Assembly (NCBI GenBank): GCA_017510605.1
Contig: JAFWMQ010000005.1
Location: 1 to 64,000, forward strand
Source of the DNA: Clostridiales bacterium
Lineage (GTDB): Bacteria; Bacillota; Clostridia; Saccharofermentanales; Saccharofermentanaceae
Direction: 5' to 3'
DNA length: 64,000 nt
Part shown: in pieces, positions 14,636-23,430 of the stretch
How positions within the stretch are numbered: position 1 is the first letter of the stretch
Layout: the number at the start of each line of letters is the position of its first letter
Notes under the pieces: generated by a model
What the model was told of the DNA's origin: nothing
Databases searched by the model: none
The model's input: the letters and a program-made list of their open reading frames with translations, nothing else
Translations under genes and position numbers: made by a program

Positions 14636-16990
14636 ATGACTTTAAGAGAACTAAAAGCAGGGCAGAGTTGCAGGGTAGAATCTGTAGGTGGTGAAGGAGC
14701 GCTTCGCCAGCATTTTCTCGATATGGGAATCATTCCGGGCGCGGAGATCACCATTGTAAAGTATGCTCCGCTGGGCGATCCGGTAGAGGTAAGGATACAC
14801 GGTTATGAACTGTCCTTAAGACTGGATGATGCCGGGAAGATATCCGTTACAGAGACGGTTAATAAGGCTGAAGATACAGCCAGGGAAAAGCGTAAAGACA
14901 AGTCAAGTGTCGCGCACCCTAATCTCGGTGAGCCGGGTGTTCACCACGATAAGAAACATGAGAACCCGCTGCCTGACGATCACGTGCTTTCTTTCGCGCT
15001 CGTAGGAAACCAGAACAGCGGAAAGACCACGCTCTTTAACAGACTTACCGGTTCAAACCAGCATGTCGGTAATTTCCCGGGTGTTACGGTCGACCGTAAA
15101 GACGGCGCGATAATCGGACATCCGAACACTGTAATTACGGACCTTCCGGGTATTTACTCGATGTCGCCTTACTCTAAAGAAGAGATCGTATCGAGGGATT
15201 TCGTTCTCAACAATAAGCCTGACGCGATAATCAACATCGTTGACTCGACGAATATCGAGCGCAACCTTTATCTGACGATGCAGCTTCTTGAGACAGAACG
15301 TCCGGTAGTTGTAGCGCTCAACATGATGGATGAACTGACCGGCAACGGAGGCTCGGTCGACATAAACCTGATGGAGCAGATCTTAGGTGTTCCTGTCGTT
15401 CCTATCAGCGCCGCGAAAAATCAAGGTATCGGCGAGCTGATCTCGCACGCCTTACATATCGCGAAATATTGCGAGAAGCCGCTGGAGCAGGATTTTTGCG
15501 CGCCGGAGAGCCCCATTCACAGTTCGATCCATGCTGTCGAACACCTTGTTGAAGAGAAGGCGAAGAGCCATGGACTTCCGTTAAGATTTGCGGCATGCAA
15601 GACACTTGAGGGAGACGAACTTATTCTGAACCAGTTAGATCTTGATGAGAACGAGAAAGATCTTCTGGAGCACATCAGGGTAAAGGTCGGGAAGAAGTCC
15701 GGCTTGGATCCTGCGGCTGCAGTTGCCGACATGAGGTTTGCATATATCATGCAGCTGGTCGAAAATTGTGTGACAAAGCCTGTCCAGAATAAAGAGCGCG
15801 AAAGGAGCGAGAAGGTCGACAAAGTCCTGACCGGCAAATTTTCCGCTATCCCGATCTTCATCGCCATCATGGGACTGGTCTTTATCCTGACGTTTAATGT
15901 TATCGGTGCATTGCTCCAGTCATTGCTCGAAATGGGAATAGGCTGGCTTACCGAAGTAACTGATCAGGCACTCACGAACGCAAACGTAAATGATGTAATA
16001 CACAGTCTGATAATAGACGGTATTTTCGAGGGCGTCGGAAGCGTATTGAGCTTTCTGCCGATAGTAGTCGTAATGTTCTTCTTCCTGTCACTTCTGGAAG
16101 ACAGTGGTTATATTGCGAGGATCGCGTTCTTCATGGATAAGCTCCTTCGTAAGATCGGTCTTTCCGGAAGAAGCATCGTGCCTCTTCTGATCGGATTCGG
16201 ATGCACCGTTCCGGCGGTCATGTCGACAAGAACCCTTCCTTCTGACAGAGACCGTAAGATGACGATAATACTGACGCCGTTCATGAGCTGCACCGCGAAG
16301 CTCCCGATCTACGCATTCTTCGTAAGCTCTTTCTTCCCGGGAAAAGGCGGACTCATCATAACGGGACTTTATCTGCTCAGCATCGTGACCGGAATAATTA
16401 TTGCGTTTGTTTATAAGAAGATCCTTTTCAAAGGCGAGGCCGCGCCGTTCGTAATGGAGCTGCCGAACTACAGGCTTCCTTCGCTCAGGAGCACGCTCCA
16501 GCTTATGTGGGAAAAAGCAAAAGACTTCCTGCAGAAAGCGTTCTCAGTCATTCTTATCGCGACCGTAGTTGTATGGTTCCTTCAGAGCTTTGATACAAGG
16601 TTCAATCTTGTCTCGGATTCTTCCACGAGCATCATGGCATTGATCTCCGGATTTATCTCACCTGTAATGAGGCCTCTGGGTCTTGGCGACTGGCGCATTA
16701 CGACATCTTTGATCAGCGGCTTTATGGCAAAGGAAAGCGTCGTCTCGGTACTTGAAGTCCTCTTCGGAGCAGAAGGCGGGATCAATGCGGTATTAGGCAC
16801 TGTGGAAGCCTCAACACTTCTTGTCTTCAGTCTGCTTTATACGCCTTGTGTTGCCGCGATCGCGTCCGTCAAGCGTGAGCTCGGCTGGAAGTGGTCAGCC
16901 GGTCTGATAGTATGGCAGTGTGTTCTTGCCTGGATCGTAAGCTTCCTGTTCAGGCTTATCATGCTTGCCGTTACCGGAGGTGCTTTATGA
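14636..16990 (+). CDS. feoB: FeoA-FeoB fusion, ferrous iron transporter
   Basis: 784 residues. The first ~75 form a complete FeoA-like SH3 domain (MTLRELKAGQSCRVESVGGEG...LRLDDAGKISV), joined by a charged linker to FeoB. The G-protein domain has G1 GNQNSGKTT, the switch region NFPGVTVDRKDG, G3 DLPGIYS and G4 ALNMMDEL. The rest is the membrane channel with gate motifs: IPLLIGFGCTVPAVMSTRTLPSDRDRK split as GFGCTVPAVMSTRT and later FMSCTAKLPIYAFF, and TPCVAAIASVKRELGWKWS near the end. It imports Fe2+ across the cytoplasmic membrane. It sits behind metal-repressor-type palindromes and overlaps the FeoB-associated gene by ATGA. Confidence 0.95.
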   Translation: MTLRELKAGQSCRVESVGGEGALRQHFLDMGIIPGAEITIVKYAPLGDPVEVRIHGYELSLRLDDAGKISVTETVNKAEDTAREKRKDKSSVAHPNLGEPGVHHDKKHENPLPDDHVLSFALVGNQNSGKTTLFNRLTGSNQHVGNFPGVTVDRKDGAIIGHPNTVITDLPGIYSMSPYSKEEIVSRDFVLNNKPDAIINIVDSTNIERNLYLTMQLLETERPVVVALNMMDELTGNGGSVDINLMEQILGVPVVPISAAKNQGIGELISHALHIAKYCEKPLEQDFCAPESPIHSSIHAVEHLVEEKAKSHGLPLRFAACKTLEGDELILNQLDLDENEKDLLEHIRVKVGKKSGLDPAAAVADMRFAYIMQLVENCVTKPVQNKERERSEKVDKVLTGKFSAIPIFIAIMGLVFILTFNVIGALLQSLLEMGIGWLTEVTDQALTNANVNDVIHSLIIDGIFEGVGSVLSFLPIVVVMFFFLSLLEDSGYIARIAFFMDKLLRKIGLSGRSIVPLLIGFGCTVPAVMSTRTLPSDRDRKMTIILTPFMSCTAKLPIYAFFVSSFFPGKGGLIITGLYLLSIVTGIIIAFVYKKILFKGEAAPFVMELPNYRLPSLRSTLQLMWEKAKDFLQKAFSVILIATVVVWFLQSFDTRFNLVSDSSTSIMALISGFISPVMRPLGLGDWRITTSLISGFMAKESVVSVLEVLFGAEGGINAVLGTVEASTLLVFSLLYTPCVAAIASVKRELGWKWSAGLIVWQCVLAWIVSFLFRLIMLAVTGGAL

Positions 16991-17154
16991 ACCCGGCAGA
17001 TATCATCCTTATCGCTGTTATAGCAATAGTTCTGGTTCTTGCGGTTGTCCTGGCCGTCAGGCGGAAAAAGACGAGTCCGTGCTGCAGCGGAAACTGCGCA
17101 GAATGTGTCAGGAAAAACGGCATCGGAGGATGCGGAAATTCTTCTGAGAAATAA
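16987..17154 (+). CDS. FeoB-associated Cys-rich membrane protein
   Basis: 55 residues: a short N-terminus, one membrane helix (IILIAVIAIVLVLAVVLAV) and a basic, Cys-rich tail (CCSGNCAECVRKNGIGGCG, five Cys). This is the usual shape of the FeoB-associated Cys-rich family, thought to take the place of FeoC in Firmicutes. The ATG overlaps the feoB stop. I chose this start because the longer open frame lies wholly within feoB. A role in Fe2+ transfer or FeoB assembly is inferred from linkage only. Confidence 0.85.
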   Translation: MNPADIILIAVIAIVLVLAVVLAVRRKKTSPCCSGNCAECVRKNGIGGCGNSSEK

Positions 17155-17218
17155 ACACGCTTTTGCGGATATAATATGTGGTGACAGTAAAGAATATTGA
17201 TCCGGAAAAGGAGCTTAT

Positions 17219-18319
17219 ATGGCTTTTCAGATAGTTCGAAATGACATCACAAAAATATCCGCCGATGCAATCGTCAACACCGCGAATCCCGAACCGGTAT
17301 TTATGGCCGGGACCGACAGTGCGGTCTATACGGCTGCAGGCTCTGAGAAGCTCCTTGAGGAACGCAGGAAGATCGGCAGGATCGCTGAAGGTGAAGTCGC
17401 CGTTACACCTGCTTTTGATCTTGATGCCAAATATATTTTCCACACTGTGGGACCCGTCTGGCAAGGCGGTGATTCCGGTGAGATCGAGACCGTCAGAAAC
17501 TGTTATGTAAACTGCCTTAACAAGGCTCTTGAACTGGGTATTGAGAGTATTGCTTTTCCTCTGCTCGCGACAGGTGTTTACGGTTTTCCCAAGGCGGAAG
17601 CCCTACAGATCGCCACTTCGGTCTTCAGCAGTTTTCTGGCAGAGAACGAACTTCAGATAATACTGGTTGTTTTTGACAACGAATCTTTTGAACTTTCCGG
17701 AAAGATCTTCGCCGGGATCGGCCGGTATATCGATGATAATTATGTTGAAGAGAAGACCCGGGAAGAATACGGAGCTGCTGCGGCAATCTGTGAAGACGCT
17801 GCAGTTTGTGAAGAGGCTGAAGCACCCTCATATAAAGAAGAGCGAAGAAGTTTATTCCATCAGAGGAAAAACCGGATAGCGGAAGCAAAAGAAGTCATGC
17901 CGCCTTCTGCCGGCGCTTTTATGGCCGGGTATGCCAAGGCATCCTGTGCAGACCGCTCACTTGATGATGTTGTTAAAAATGTTGCCGATACCTGGTCAGA
18001 AAGCCTTCTCCGCATGATCACCGAGAGGGGATATACCGACACGGAAGTTTATAAGCGCGCGAATGTTGACCGTAAACTATTCTCGAAAATAAGAAGCAAC
18101 AAAGATTATAAGCCGAAGAAGACGACTGCGCTTGCATTTGCTCTTGCATTAAGGCTCAACATCGACGAGACAAAAGATTTTCTGGGGCGAGCAGGATACG
18201 CATTATCCAAGTCGAGCATATCTGATCTTATCGTTGAGTATTTTATCGAGCATGAAGTCTATGAACTCATGACGATAAACCTTGCACTTTTCGAACACGA
18301 CCAGCCGATCCTGGGCTGA
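17219..18319 (+). CDS. Macro domain protein with C-terminal HTH-like domain
   Basis: 366 residues. Residues 1-165 are a macro domain, which binds ADP-ribose and can remove or read ADP-ribosyl groups: ISADAIVNTANPEP holds the ligand-contacting Asp and Asn, TDSAVYTAAG follows, and LLATGVYGFPK is the glycine-rich phosphate loop. An acidic linker (about 175-230) leads to a C-terminal helical domain (SESLLRMITERGYTDTEVY, then VDRKLFSKIRSNKDYKPKK and a long helical tail) that resembles an XRE-like HTH and recurs in Clostridia. GGAGC lies upstream. The downstream VWA gene and the convergent TIR gene make an ADP-ribose/NAD signalling theme plausible but unproven. Confidence 0.85.
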   Translation: MAFQIVRNDITKISADAIVNTANPEPVFMAGTDSAVYTAAGSEKLLEERRKIGRIAEGEVAVTPAFDLDAKYIFHTVGPVWQGGDSGEIETVRNCYVNCLNKALELGIESIAFPLLATGVYGFPKAEALQIATSVFSSFLAENELQIILVVFDNESFELSGKIFAGIGRYIDDNYVEEKTREEYGAAAAICEDAAVCEEAEAPSYKEERRSLFHQRKNRIAEAKEVMPPSAGAFMAGYAKASCADRSLDDVVKNVADTWSESLLRMITERGYTDTEVYKRANVDRKLFSKIRSNKDYKPKKTTALAFALALRLNIDETKDFLGRAGYALSKSSISDLIVEYFIEHEVYELMTINLALFEHDQPILG

Positions 18320-18462
18320 TAAGACCGGACTTCAAGCTGTTTCCTGGTCTCCCGGAAATGTCGCCTGACGGGCGACCCCATACCCGTTCATACATCATAT
18401 ACTGAACTCACAAACAAAGAGCCGCGGAAGGAATAAGCGCGGCGGAAAGTGAGGAAAAGGAA

Positions 18463-19134
18463 ATGAAAAAGGGATTGACGGAGATCGTATTCATTCTGGA
18501 CCGCAGCGGTTCAATGAGAGGACTTGAAGGTGACACGATCGGAGGTTACAACTCCATGATCGATAAGCAGAAGGGAGAAGAAGGGGAGGCTCTGATCTCG
18601 ACCATTCTTTTCGACGGGGAGACAGAAGTTCTACACGACAGGATCCCGCTCGATAAGATCTCTCCCATTACCGAAAAAGAATACTACGTAAGAGGTTCGA
18701 CAGCTCTTTTAGACGCGGTTGGCGGAGCGATCCATCACATCGGAAGCATCCATAAGCACGCAAGACCCGAGGATGTTCCGGAGAAGACATTGTTCATCAT
18801 TACGACTGACGGCATGGAGAATTCGAGCAGAATGTATTCATATGACAAGGTCAAAAAAATGATCGAGAAGAAGAAGGAAAAGAATCACTGGGAATTCATT
18901 TTCCTTGGCGCGAACATTGATGCGGTAAGTGTTGCGAACAGATTCGGTGTGGATAAGAGCCATGCCGTAAGATACGAGTGTGACGGTGCAGGTACTGCGC
19001 TCAACTTCAAGGTAATGAACAAGATGGTCGCGTGCGCAAGAGCCGCCGAATCTTCAGAAGCGATGGCAGCGGCCTTTGATTCGGACGAAATGCTCAGTGA
19101 GATCCGCGAGGACTACGCAAAAAGACACAGATAA
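18463..19134 (+). CDS. VWA domain protein
   Basis: 223 residues, a single von Willebrand factor A domain without signal peptide. The metal-ion-dependent adhesion site is complete: DRSGSM (residues 12-17), the Thr of GSTALLDAVGG and the Asp of TTDGMEN. This fold binds Mg2+ and a protein partner. AAAAGGAA precedes the ATG. A gap of 143 nt with a GTCGCC/GGCGAC hairpin separates it from the macro gene, so it may have its own promoter. Soluble VWA proteins next to macro-HTH proteins recur in Clostridia; the function of the pair is not known to me. Confidence 0.88.
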   Translation: MKKGLTEIVFILDRSGSMRGLEGDTIGGYNSMIDKQKGEEGEALISTILFDGETEVLHDRIPLDKISPITEKEYYVRGSTALLDAVGGAIHHIGSIHKHARPEDVPEKTLFIITTDGMENSSRMYSYDKVKKMIEKKKEKNHWEFIFLGANIDAVSVANRFGVDKSHAVRYECDGAGTALNFKVMNKMVACARAAESSEAMAAAFDSDEMLSEIREDYAKRHR

Positions 19135-19184
19135 CGATCAGTTAAATCACGGAGGCCGTAGGAAACAACACCGATGCAGTCAGA

Positions 19185-22100
19185 TCAGAGACCGTACTTT
19201 GATTTGACCGCGTCGGATAATTCCTGACCGTTCAAAAGTGTCTTGGCTTTCTCGATCAGTTCATCCAATGTGTAGTGCTTAATGTATCCGGGCGTGCAGT
19301 CTGTACTTACCTGGTATGAATATACATAGAAGCGGTCAGAGCCCTCGTGATAACAATATGCATTCTCAACGCATATGGTCTCTACCCATGATTCCGTATC
19401 GAAAACACTTATCTGATCACCGACCTGGATAAACAGCTGATGGTTTTTGTCATCGAATTGCAGTTCTGAATATCCGATTCCGAACAGTGTCATCTCATAC
19501 TTGCCTTTAAATTCTCCGGTCTTGGCATCATACAAGAGCAGGTATTCGTCATCAACGATATACAGAGTGCCGTTTCTGAAGGTTGCGCTTAAGCGGTAAC
19601 TGCAGTTGCAGCGGATGGAATACTGTTCTTTGAAAGAATCATCCGTTACAAAGATCGTATCACCGTCAGAAATCAATATCTGGGAGCCGTCATCGGACGT
19701 TGTTATATAAAAATCGAATGATTCATTGACGAACCATGTCTCGGGGACATTCACCTCTTTTATCTTGGAAGAAGACAGGTCTGCCGCATAAAGCGTACTT
19801 CCGACCGGAACAAATACCTTATTAAGTTTCTCGTTGTAAACAGGATCTTCCAGTTCAAATGAATTGAAGTTTTCGAGATCTTCAAGTTTATAGGATTTGT
19901 TATTCTTTCCGTCGATGTCGGTTACCTCAACGGTAAGTTCAGAGTATTTAATATCATATCCGATGATCTTGCCGTTTGATATCGTTTCTCTGTCATACAA
20001 TTCTATTTTTGTTTTTGTTACTGTCTCATTCTCCGGATCGATAATATATACCAGATCTCCGAAATAACCGTAGATATTATCGCCTACGCGTTCAATGTCG
20101 AATAGTTGTGACAGGTAGCCTTTGCAGTCCACTTCAGTTGAGGAGGCGAGTTTTCCTTCCTCAAGATCGATAAAGCTTATTCTGATCTTATCAACATCTT
20201 CGATTTTCGAAGCGATGATAAGGGTATTATCTTCCGCATAGCTTCTCTGGTAGGTTGTACCTGTAGAATATCCGGCATATGTATTGACCGGAGTCCATTC
20301 ACTGTCCTGCAAATAACGGCTGTAACAGATGATATCGGTTCCGTAATCAGAAACTGCATAAATGTATTCGCCGACCATTCCGATGATGATGTCATTGCAG
20401 AGAACATTGTAAGCAGCCATATCATCAGTAGTCTCATTAAGCGTGAAAATATATTCTCCGTGTCTGCAGATGAATTCAGGCAGACCGTTATTGTTGAAAT
20501 CCTCAACGGAAACGATCGAGCTTCCCGTGTTGTAATTATTGGTTGCTTCGCCGGTCTTGATGTCATAAACTGCTGCAGAATTTCCAACGTAATACAGAAC
20601 AGCATCACGGGAAGAAAGATACATCGTACCGATTCCTGATGCTACATCGGTGTATTCCAGTTCTTCAGCCCAGGCCGGTTTGAGTGAACTGTCGTAGCAT
20701 GAGACCATCATTTTTCCGGTCTGGATATATGTCAGATCATCGCTGAAAGCGGTAGAAGATTTTGTCAGGTCATCAGTCGTAACGATAAACAGATGATCAC
20801 TGTCGGCAAATGAAATATCTTCTATCAGGAATCCGCCGTAGTTTGCGGAGATTTCCTTATGGGTTTCAGTGTCGTAAAGATATATTTTTGAATCACCGAA
20901 GTTGAAAGTCGAATCGACATAGGCAAGTTTTTTGCCGTCGGAAGACACTGTCAGTGACTCAAATGTTTTCAGCAGATCATCTTTCTTAACTTCATATGTG
21001 TCTTTGACGCTGCCGTCTTTTGCAGACAGTTTCAATATCTTGCCGTCACCGTTGTCGAAATAAACACTATGCTCAACGCATATGACTTCACCCTTATAAA
21101 GGCTGGCATCTTTATCCATATCATATGACCATATGAGCGTACCGGTCTTTATGTTATAGGCCTCCATGCGGTACCTGTATGTGATCAGGATCGATTCATT
21201 TCCCATAAAGACGATATCCAACGGGTCGTTCTCTCCGATCTTCTTGAAAACGAGTTCGCGGGAACGTGTATCCCAGCAATATGTGCTTCCGGATTTGTCC
21301 ATGGCTGCAATATAAATCTCATCTTCCGACATTATTCCGATTGATATCGGATGGTCTGTCGTATAGTTCCAGACAGGAATATAAGAGGCACCGGCATTAC
21401 TCTTGTAAGAGCCGGTTGCATCCGTGATCGCGCGGATCGCAGGACCGGTCACGGGCATCTTGCTGTCCTCTCCGTCAGGAAGAGCGGCGAGAGCCAGCTG
21501 GATCGCATCGGCGCGTTTACCTTCTGCCAAAAGCTGTTCGGATTCGGTTGCCAGGTATTTCGAACGGCTCCTTAATGAATCAATATAGCTGTCGTTGATC
21601 TTTTTAGTCATGTATCCCATGTAAAAGCAGAACGCCATAATAGCCGCAAATGCTACGCCGACGATGGCTGCCGCACGTCTGATCCTGTATTGTCTTCTTC
21701 TTCTCAGGAGTTCGTCATAAGAGCATCCCAGAACTGCCGCTGCGAGACGCGGAAGTTCTTCCTTGTCAGCCTGTGACGTGCGCATCCTGTAGTCGCAGGA
21801 CAACGGCTCGACAGGAACTTTGACTCTTTGTAAGAATCCGTTCTCATCGGTATATTCTTTTACCTGGGAGAGAAGTTCTTCGGGGATGACATCAATAGGT
21901 TCGCCTTCTGTGAGAACCGTAAGGACCTTGTCCTGGGTATGTGTCTGGAGGAAGGTGTTGATCTCTCTTTTTACCCAGAATGATTCTTTGGTGTGTGTTG
22001 AGCAGATAACTATAAGGTATTCGGCTTTTTCGAGCGCATTGGTAATAGTCTCAGTAAGGTCGCTCGTGATAGGCAGTTCATCCTTGTCTCTGAAGATCTG

Positions 22101-22241
22101 CGTTATCTTCTTGTGCTTGAGTTTTTTGCCGAGCTTGTGAGGCACATGGAAGTGCTCGAGCTTTCTTTGTATGTGCGCCGCGATCTTTGAGTCCAGCGGA
22201 CCGTGCTTGTACGATATAAAGGCGTTGTAAAAATCTATCAT
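19185..22241 (-). CDS. TIR domain protein with membrane helix and beta-propeller region
   Basis: About 1018 residues. Residues 1-130 form a TIR domain: DFYNAFISYKHG (first strand), IFRDKDELP (BB-loop region) and SFWVKREINTF, where Glu ~93 matches the catalytic Glu of NAD-cleaving TIRs (W-x-x-x-E). Then come a linker, one membrane helix (about 190-211) and an ~800-residue propeller region of WD40/PQQ-like repeats (WDTRSRELVF, YDIKTGEATN, YDAKTGEFKG), presumably outside the cell. ATG 22241 has AAGGG upstream; a TTG at 22259 would add six residues. Similar TIR-membrane-propeller proteins are common in gut Firmicutes and have no settled role. It converges on the VWA gene with a 50-nt gap. Confidence 0.88.
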   Translation of the reverse strand: MIDFYNAFISYKHGPLDSKIAAHIQRKLEHFHVPHKLGKKLKHKKITQIFRDKDELPITSDLTETITNALEKAEYLIVICSTHTKESFWVKREINTFLQTHTQDKVLTVLTEGEPIDVIPEELLSQVKEYTDENGFLQRVKVPVEPLSCDYRMRTSQADKEELPRLAAAVLGCSYDELLRRRRQYRIRRAAAIVGVAFAAIMAFCFYMGYMTKKINDSYIDSLRSRSKYLATESEQLLAEGKRADAIQLALAALPDGEDSKMPVTGPAIRAITDATGSYKSNAGASYIPVWNYTTDHPISIGIMSEDEIYIAAMDKSGSTYCWDTRSRELVFKKIGENDPLDIVFMGNESILITYRYRMEAYNIKTGTLIWSYDMDKDASLYKGEVICVEHSVYFDNGDGKILKLSAKDGSVKDTYEVKKDDLLKTFESLTVSSDGKKLAYVDSTFNFGDSKIYLYDTETHKEISANYGGFLIEDISFADSDHLFIVTTDDLTKSSTAFSDDLTYIQTGKMMVSCYDSSLKPAWAEELEYTDVASGIGTMYLSSRDAVLYYVGNSAAVYDIKTGEATNNYNTGSSIVSVEDFNNNGLPEFICRHGEYIFTLNETTDDMAAYNVLCNDIIIGMVGEYIYAVSDYGTDIICYSRYLQDSEWTPVNTYAGYSTGTTYQRSYAEDNTLIIASKIEDVDKIRISFIDLEEGKLASSTEVDCKGYLSQLFDIERVGDNIYGYFGDLVYIIDPENETVTKTKIELYDRETISNGKIIGYDIKYSELTVEVTDIDGKNNKSYKLEDLENFNSFELEDPVYNEKLNKVFVPVGSTLYAADLSSSKIKEVNVPETWFVNESFDFYITTSDDGSQILISDGDTIFVTDDSFKEQYSIRCNCSYRLSATFRNGTLYIVDDEYLLLYDAKTGEFKGKYEMTLFGIGYSELQFDDKNHQLFIQVGDQISVFDTESWVETICVENAYCYHEGSDRFYVYSYQVSTDCTPGYIKHYTLDELIEKAKTLLNGQELSDAVKSKYGL

Positions 22242-22331
22242 GGAAAGACCCTTCCCCAAAAGTAATACCTGCCGTACATAGTAACATAAAATATTAAATA
22301 ATGCCTTGACGGTACTTATACTTATTACAGC

Positions 22332-22375
22332 TTTACAGGGCGTAATGTTGCGGTTATAATATAAATACGTTTATA
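22332..22375 (+). promoter_or_regulatory. TetR gene promoter with overlapping operator
   Basis: TTTACA (22332-22337), 17 nt and TATAAT (22355-22360) form a near-consensus promoter. TATAAATACGTTTATA (22360-22375), with 6-bp palindromic arms, covers the expected start site. Binding there by the TetR product would repress its own operon. Confidence 0.65.
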
Positions 22376-22405
22376 TAATTGTGTTTATGTTATGAGGTTT
22401 TGCTT

Positions 22406-23011
22406 ATGGCTCGAAAAGTTACTATCGGCAAGGAAGTCATCCTTGAATCCGCTCTTCAGATGCTTATCAGGGATGGTTATTCATCCGTCAACATAAAAAC
22501 ACTTGCCGCCGAGATCGGGTGTTCGACACAGCCGATCGTATGGCATTTCAACAACATGGACGGTCTTAGAAATTCACTGTACGAATATGCCGTGGCTTAT
22601 GCCGCATCAAGTGCAAAGTCTGCAGGAGGCAATGCCGTTGAAGGTTTTGAAGCGCTCGGAGCAGCTTATGTCCGGATGGCGGTGAACGAACCAAACCTGT
22701 TCAAATATCTCTATCTGGGTGAAGGGCCTTCTCCCCGGACATACAATGTCAAAGACATTGCCACCGGTCCTCACAATGATGCGACGGTAAAAAAGATCTG
22801 CGAACAGACAGGGCTGAAAAGAGCTTCCGTTTTACGATACATCCGTAACACGATCATATACTCGCACGGCATTGCGACATTGGTTGCGACCGGAATGTTC
22901 ACCGCAACAGAGAAAGAAATGATGAAGATGATAAATAATGCGGCAGACGGATTCCTTCTTGCAGAAGGCATTGATCCGGACAGGATGCCGAAGAAGGGAA
23001 AAGTTAAATGA
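22406..23011 (+). CDS. TetR/AcrR family regulator
   Basis: About 201 residues. The N-terminal HTH is clear: VILESALQMLIRDGYSSVNIKTLAAEIGCSTQPIVWHFNNMDGLRNSLYEYA, given here as its recognition helix STQPIVWHF and flanks. The C-terminal ligand domain is of the WHG/TetR_C type and unassigned. I chose ATG 22406 (MARKVTIGKE) with GAGG nine bases upstream, over a TTG at 22379. The stop overlaps the next gene (ATGA), so the two are coupled. Divergent from the TIR gene. Confidence 0.85.
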   Translation: MARKVTIGKEVILESALQMLIRDGYSSVNIKTLAAEIGCSTQPIVWHFNNMDGLRNSLYEYAVAYAASSAKSAGGNAVEGFEALGAAYVRMAVNEPNLFKYLYLGEGPSPRTYNVKDIATGPHNDATVKKICEQTGLKRASVLRYIRNTIIYSHGIATLVATGMFTATEKEMMKMINNAADGFLLAEGIDPDRMPKKGKVK

Positions 23012-23394
23012 TGCAGGTATTTGCAATAATCGGTGCCGCGCTGCTCTTTATCGCGGCAGTCTTCGAAGTATTACTCGTGGCAGGTCTTCCTCTTGGTGAA
23101 TTCACGATGGGTGGACGATATAAAGTGCTTCCGCCAATGATGAGGGGCGCGGCTGTTTTCTCTCTGCTTACGCAGGTTTTTGCGGGGTTGATACTCCTGC
23201 AGGCAGCGGGCTTTATGGGTATGTGGTTCACCTTCGGTGTGACAAGGATCATATGCTATGTTTTCGGAGGTTTTTTCGTGATCAACACAGTGATGAACTT
23301 CTTTTCAACGAGCAAAAAAGAGAAGTTTGTAATGACTCCACTGGCTGCGATAGAAGCGGCATGCTTTCTGGTTACGGCAATAATGATGAAGTAA
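23008..23394 (+). CDS. Small membrane protein, four helices, unknown function
   Basis: 128 residues with four hydrophobic helices and very short loops (FAIIGAALLFIAAVFEVLLVAGLPLGE; AAVFSLLTQVFAGLILLQAAG; ICYVFGGFFVINTVMNFF; AAIEAACFLVTAIMMK). Its start overlaps the TetR stop, so it is the likely target of that regulator. The four-helix layout is like many small uncharacterised integral proteins; no motif points to transport chemistry. Start may be either of two tandem ATGs. Confidence 0.7.
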   Translation: MMQVFAIIGAALLFIAAVFEVLLVAGLPLGEFTMGGRYKVLPPMMRGAAVFSLLTQVFAGLILLQAAGFMGMWFTFGVTRIICYVFGGFFVINTVMNFFSTSKKEKFVMTPLAAIEAACFLVTAIMMK

Positions 23395-23430
23395 GCGGGT
23401 TGATCTTCATTTATGAATTACAGCCTTGTT

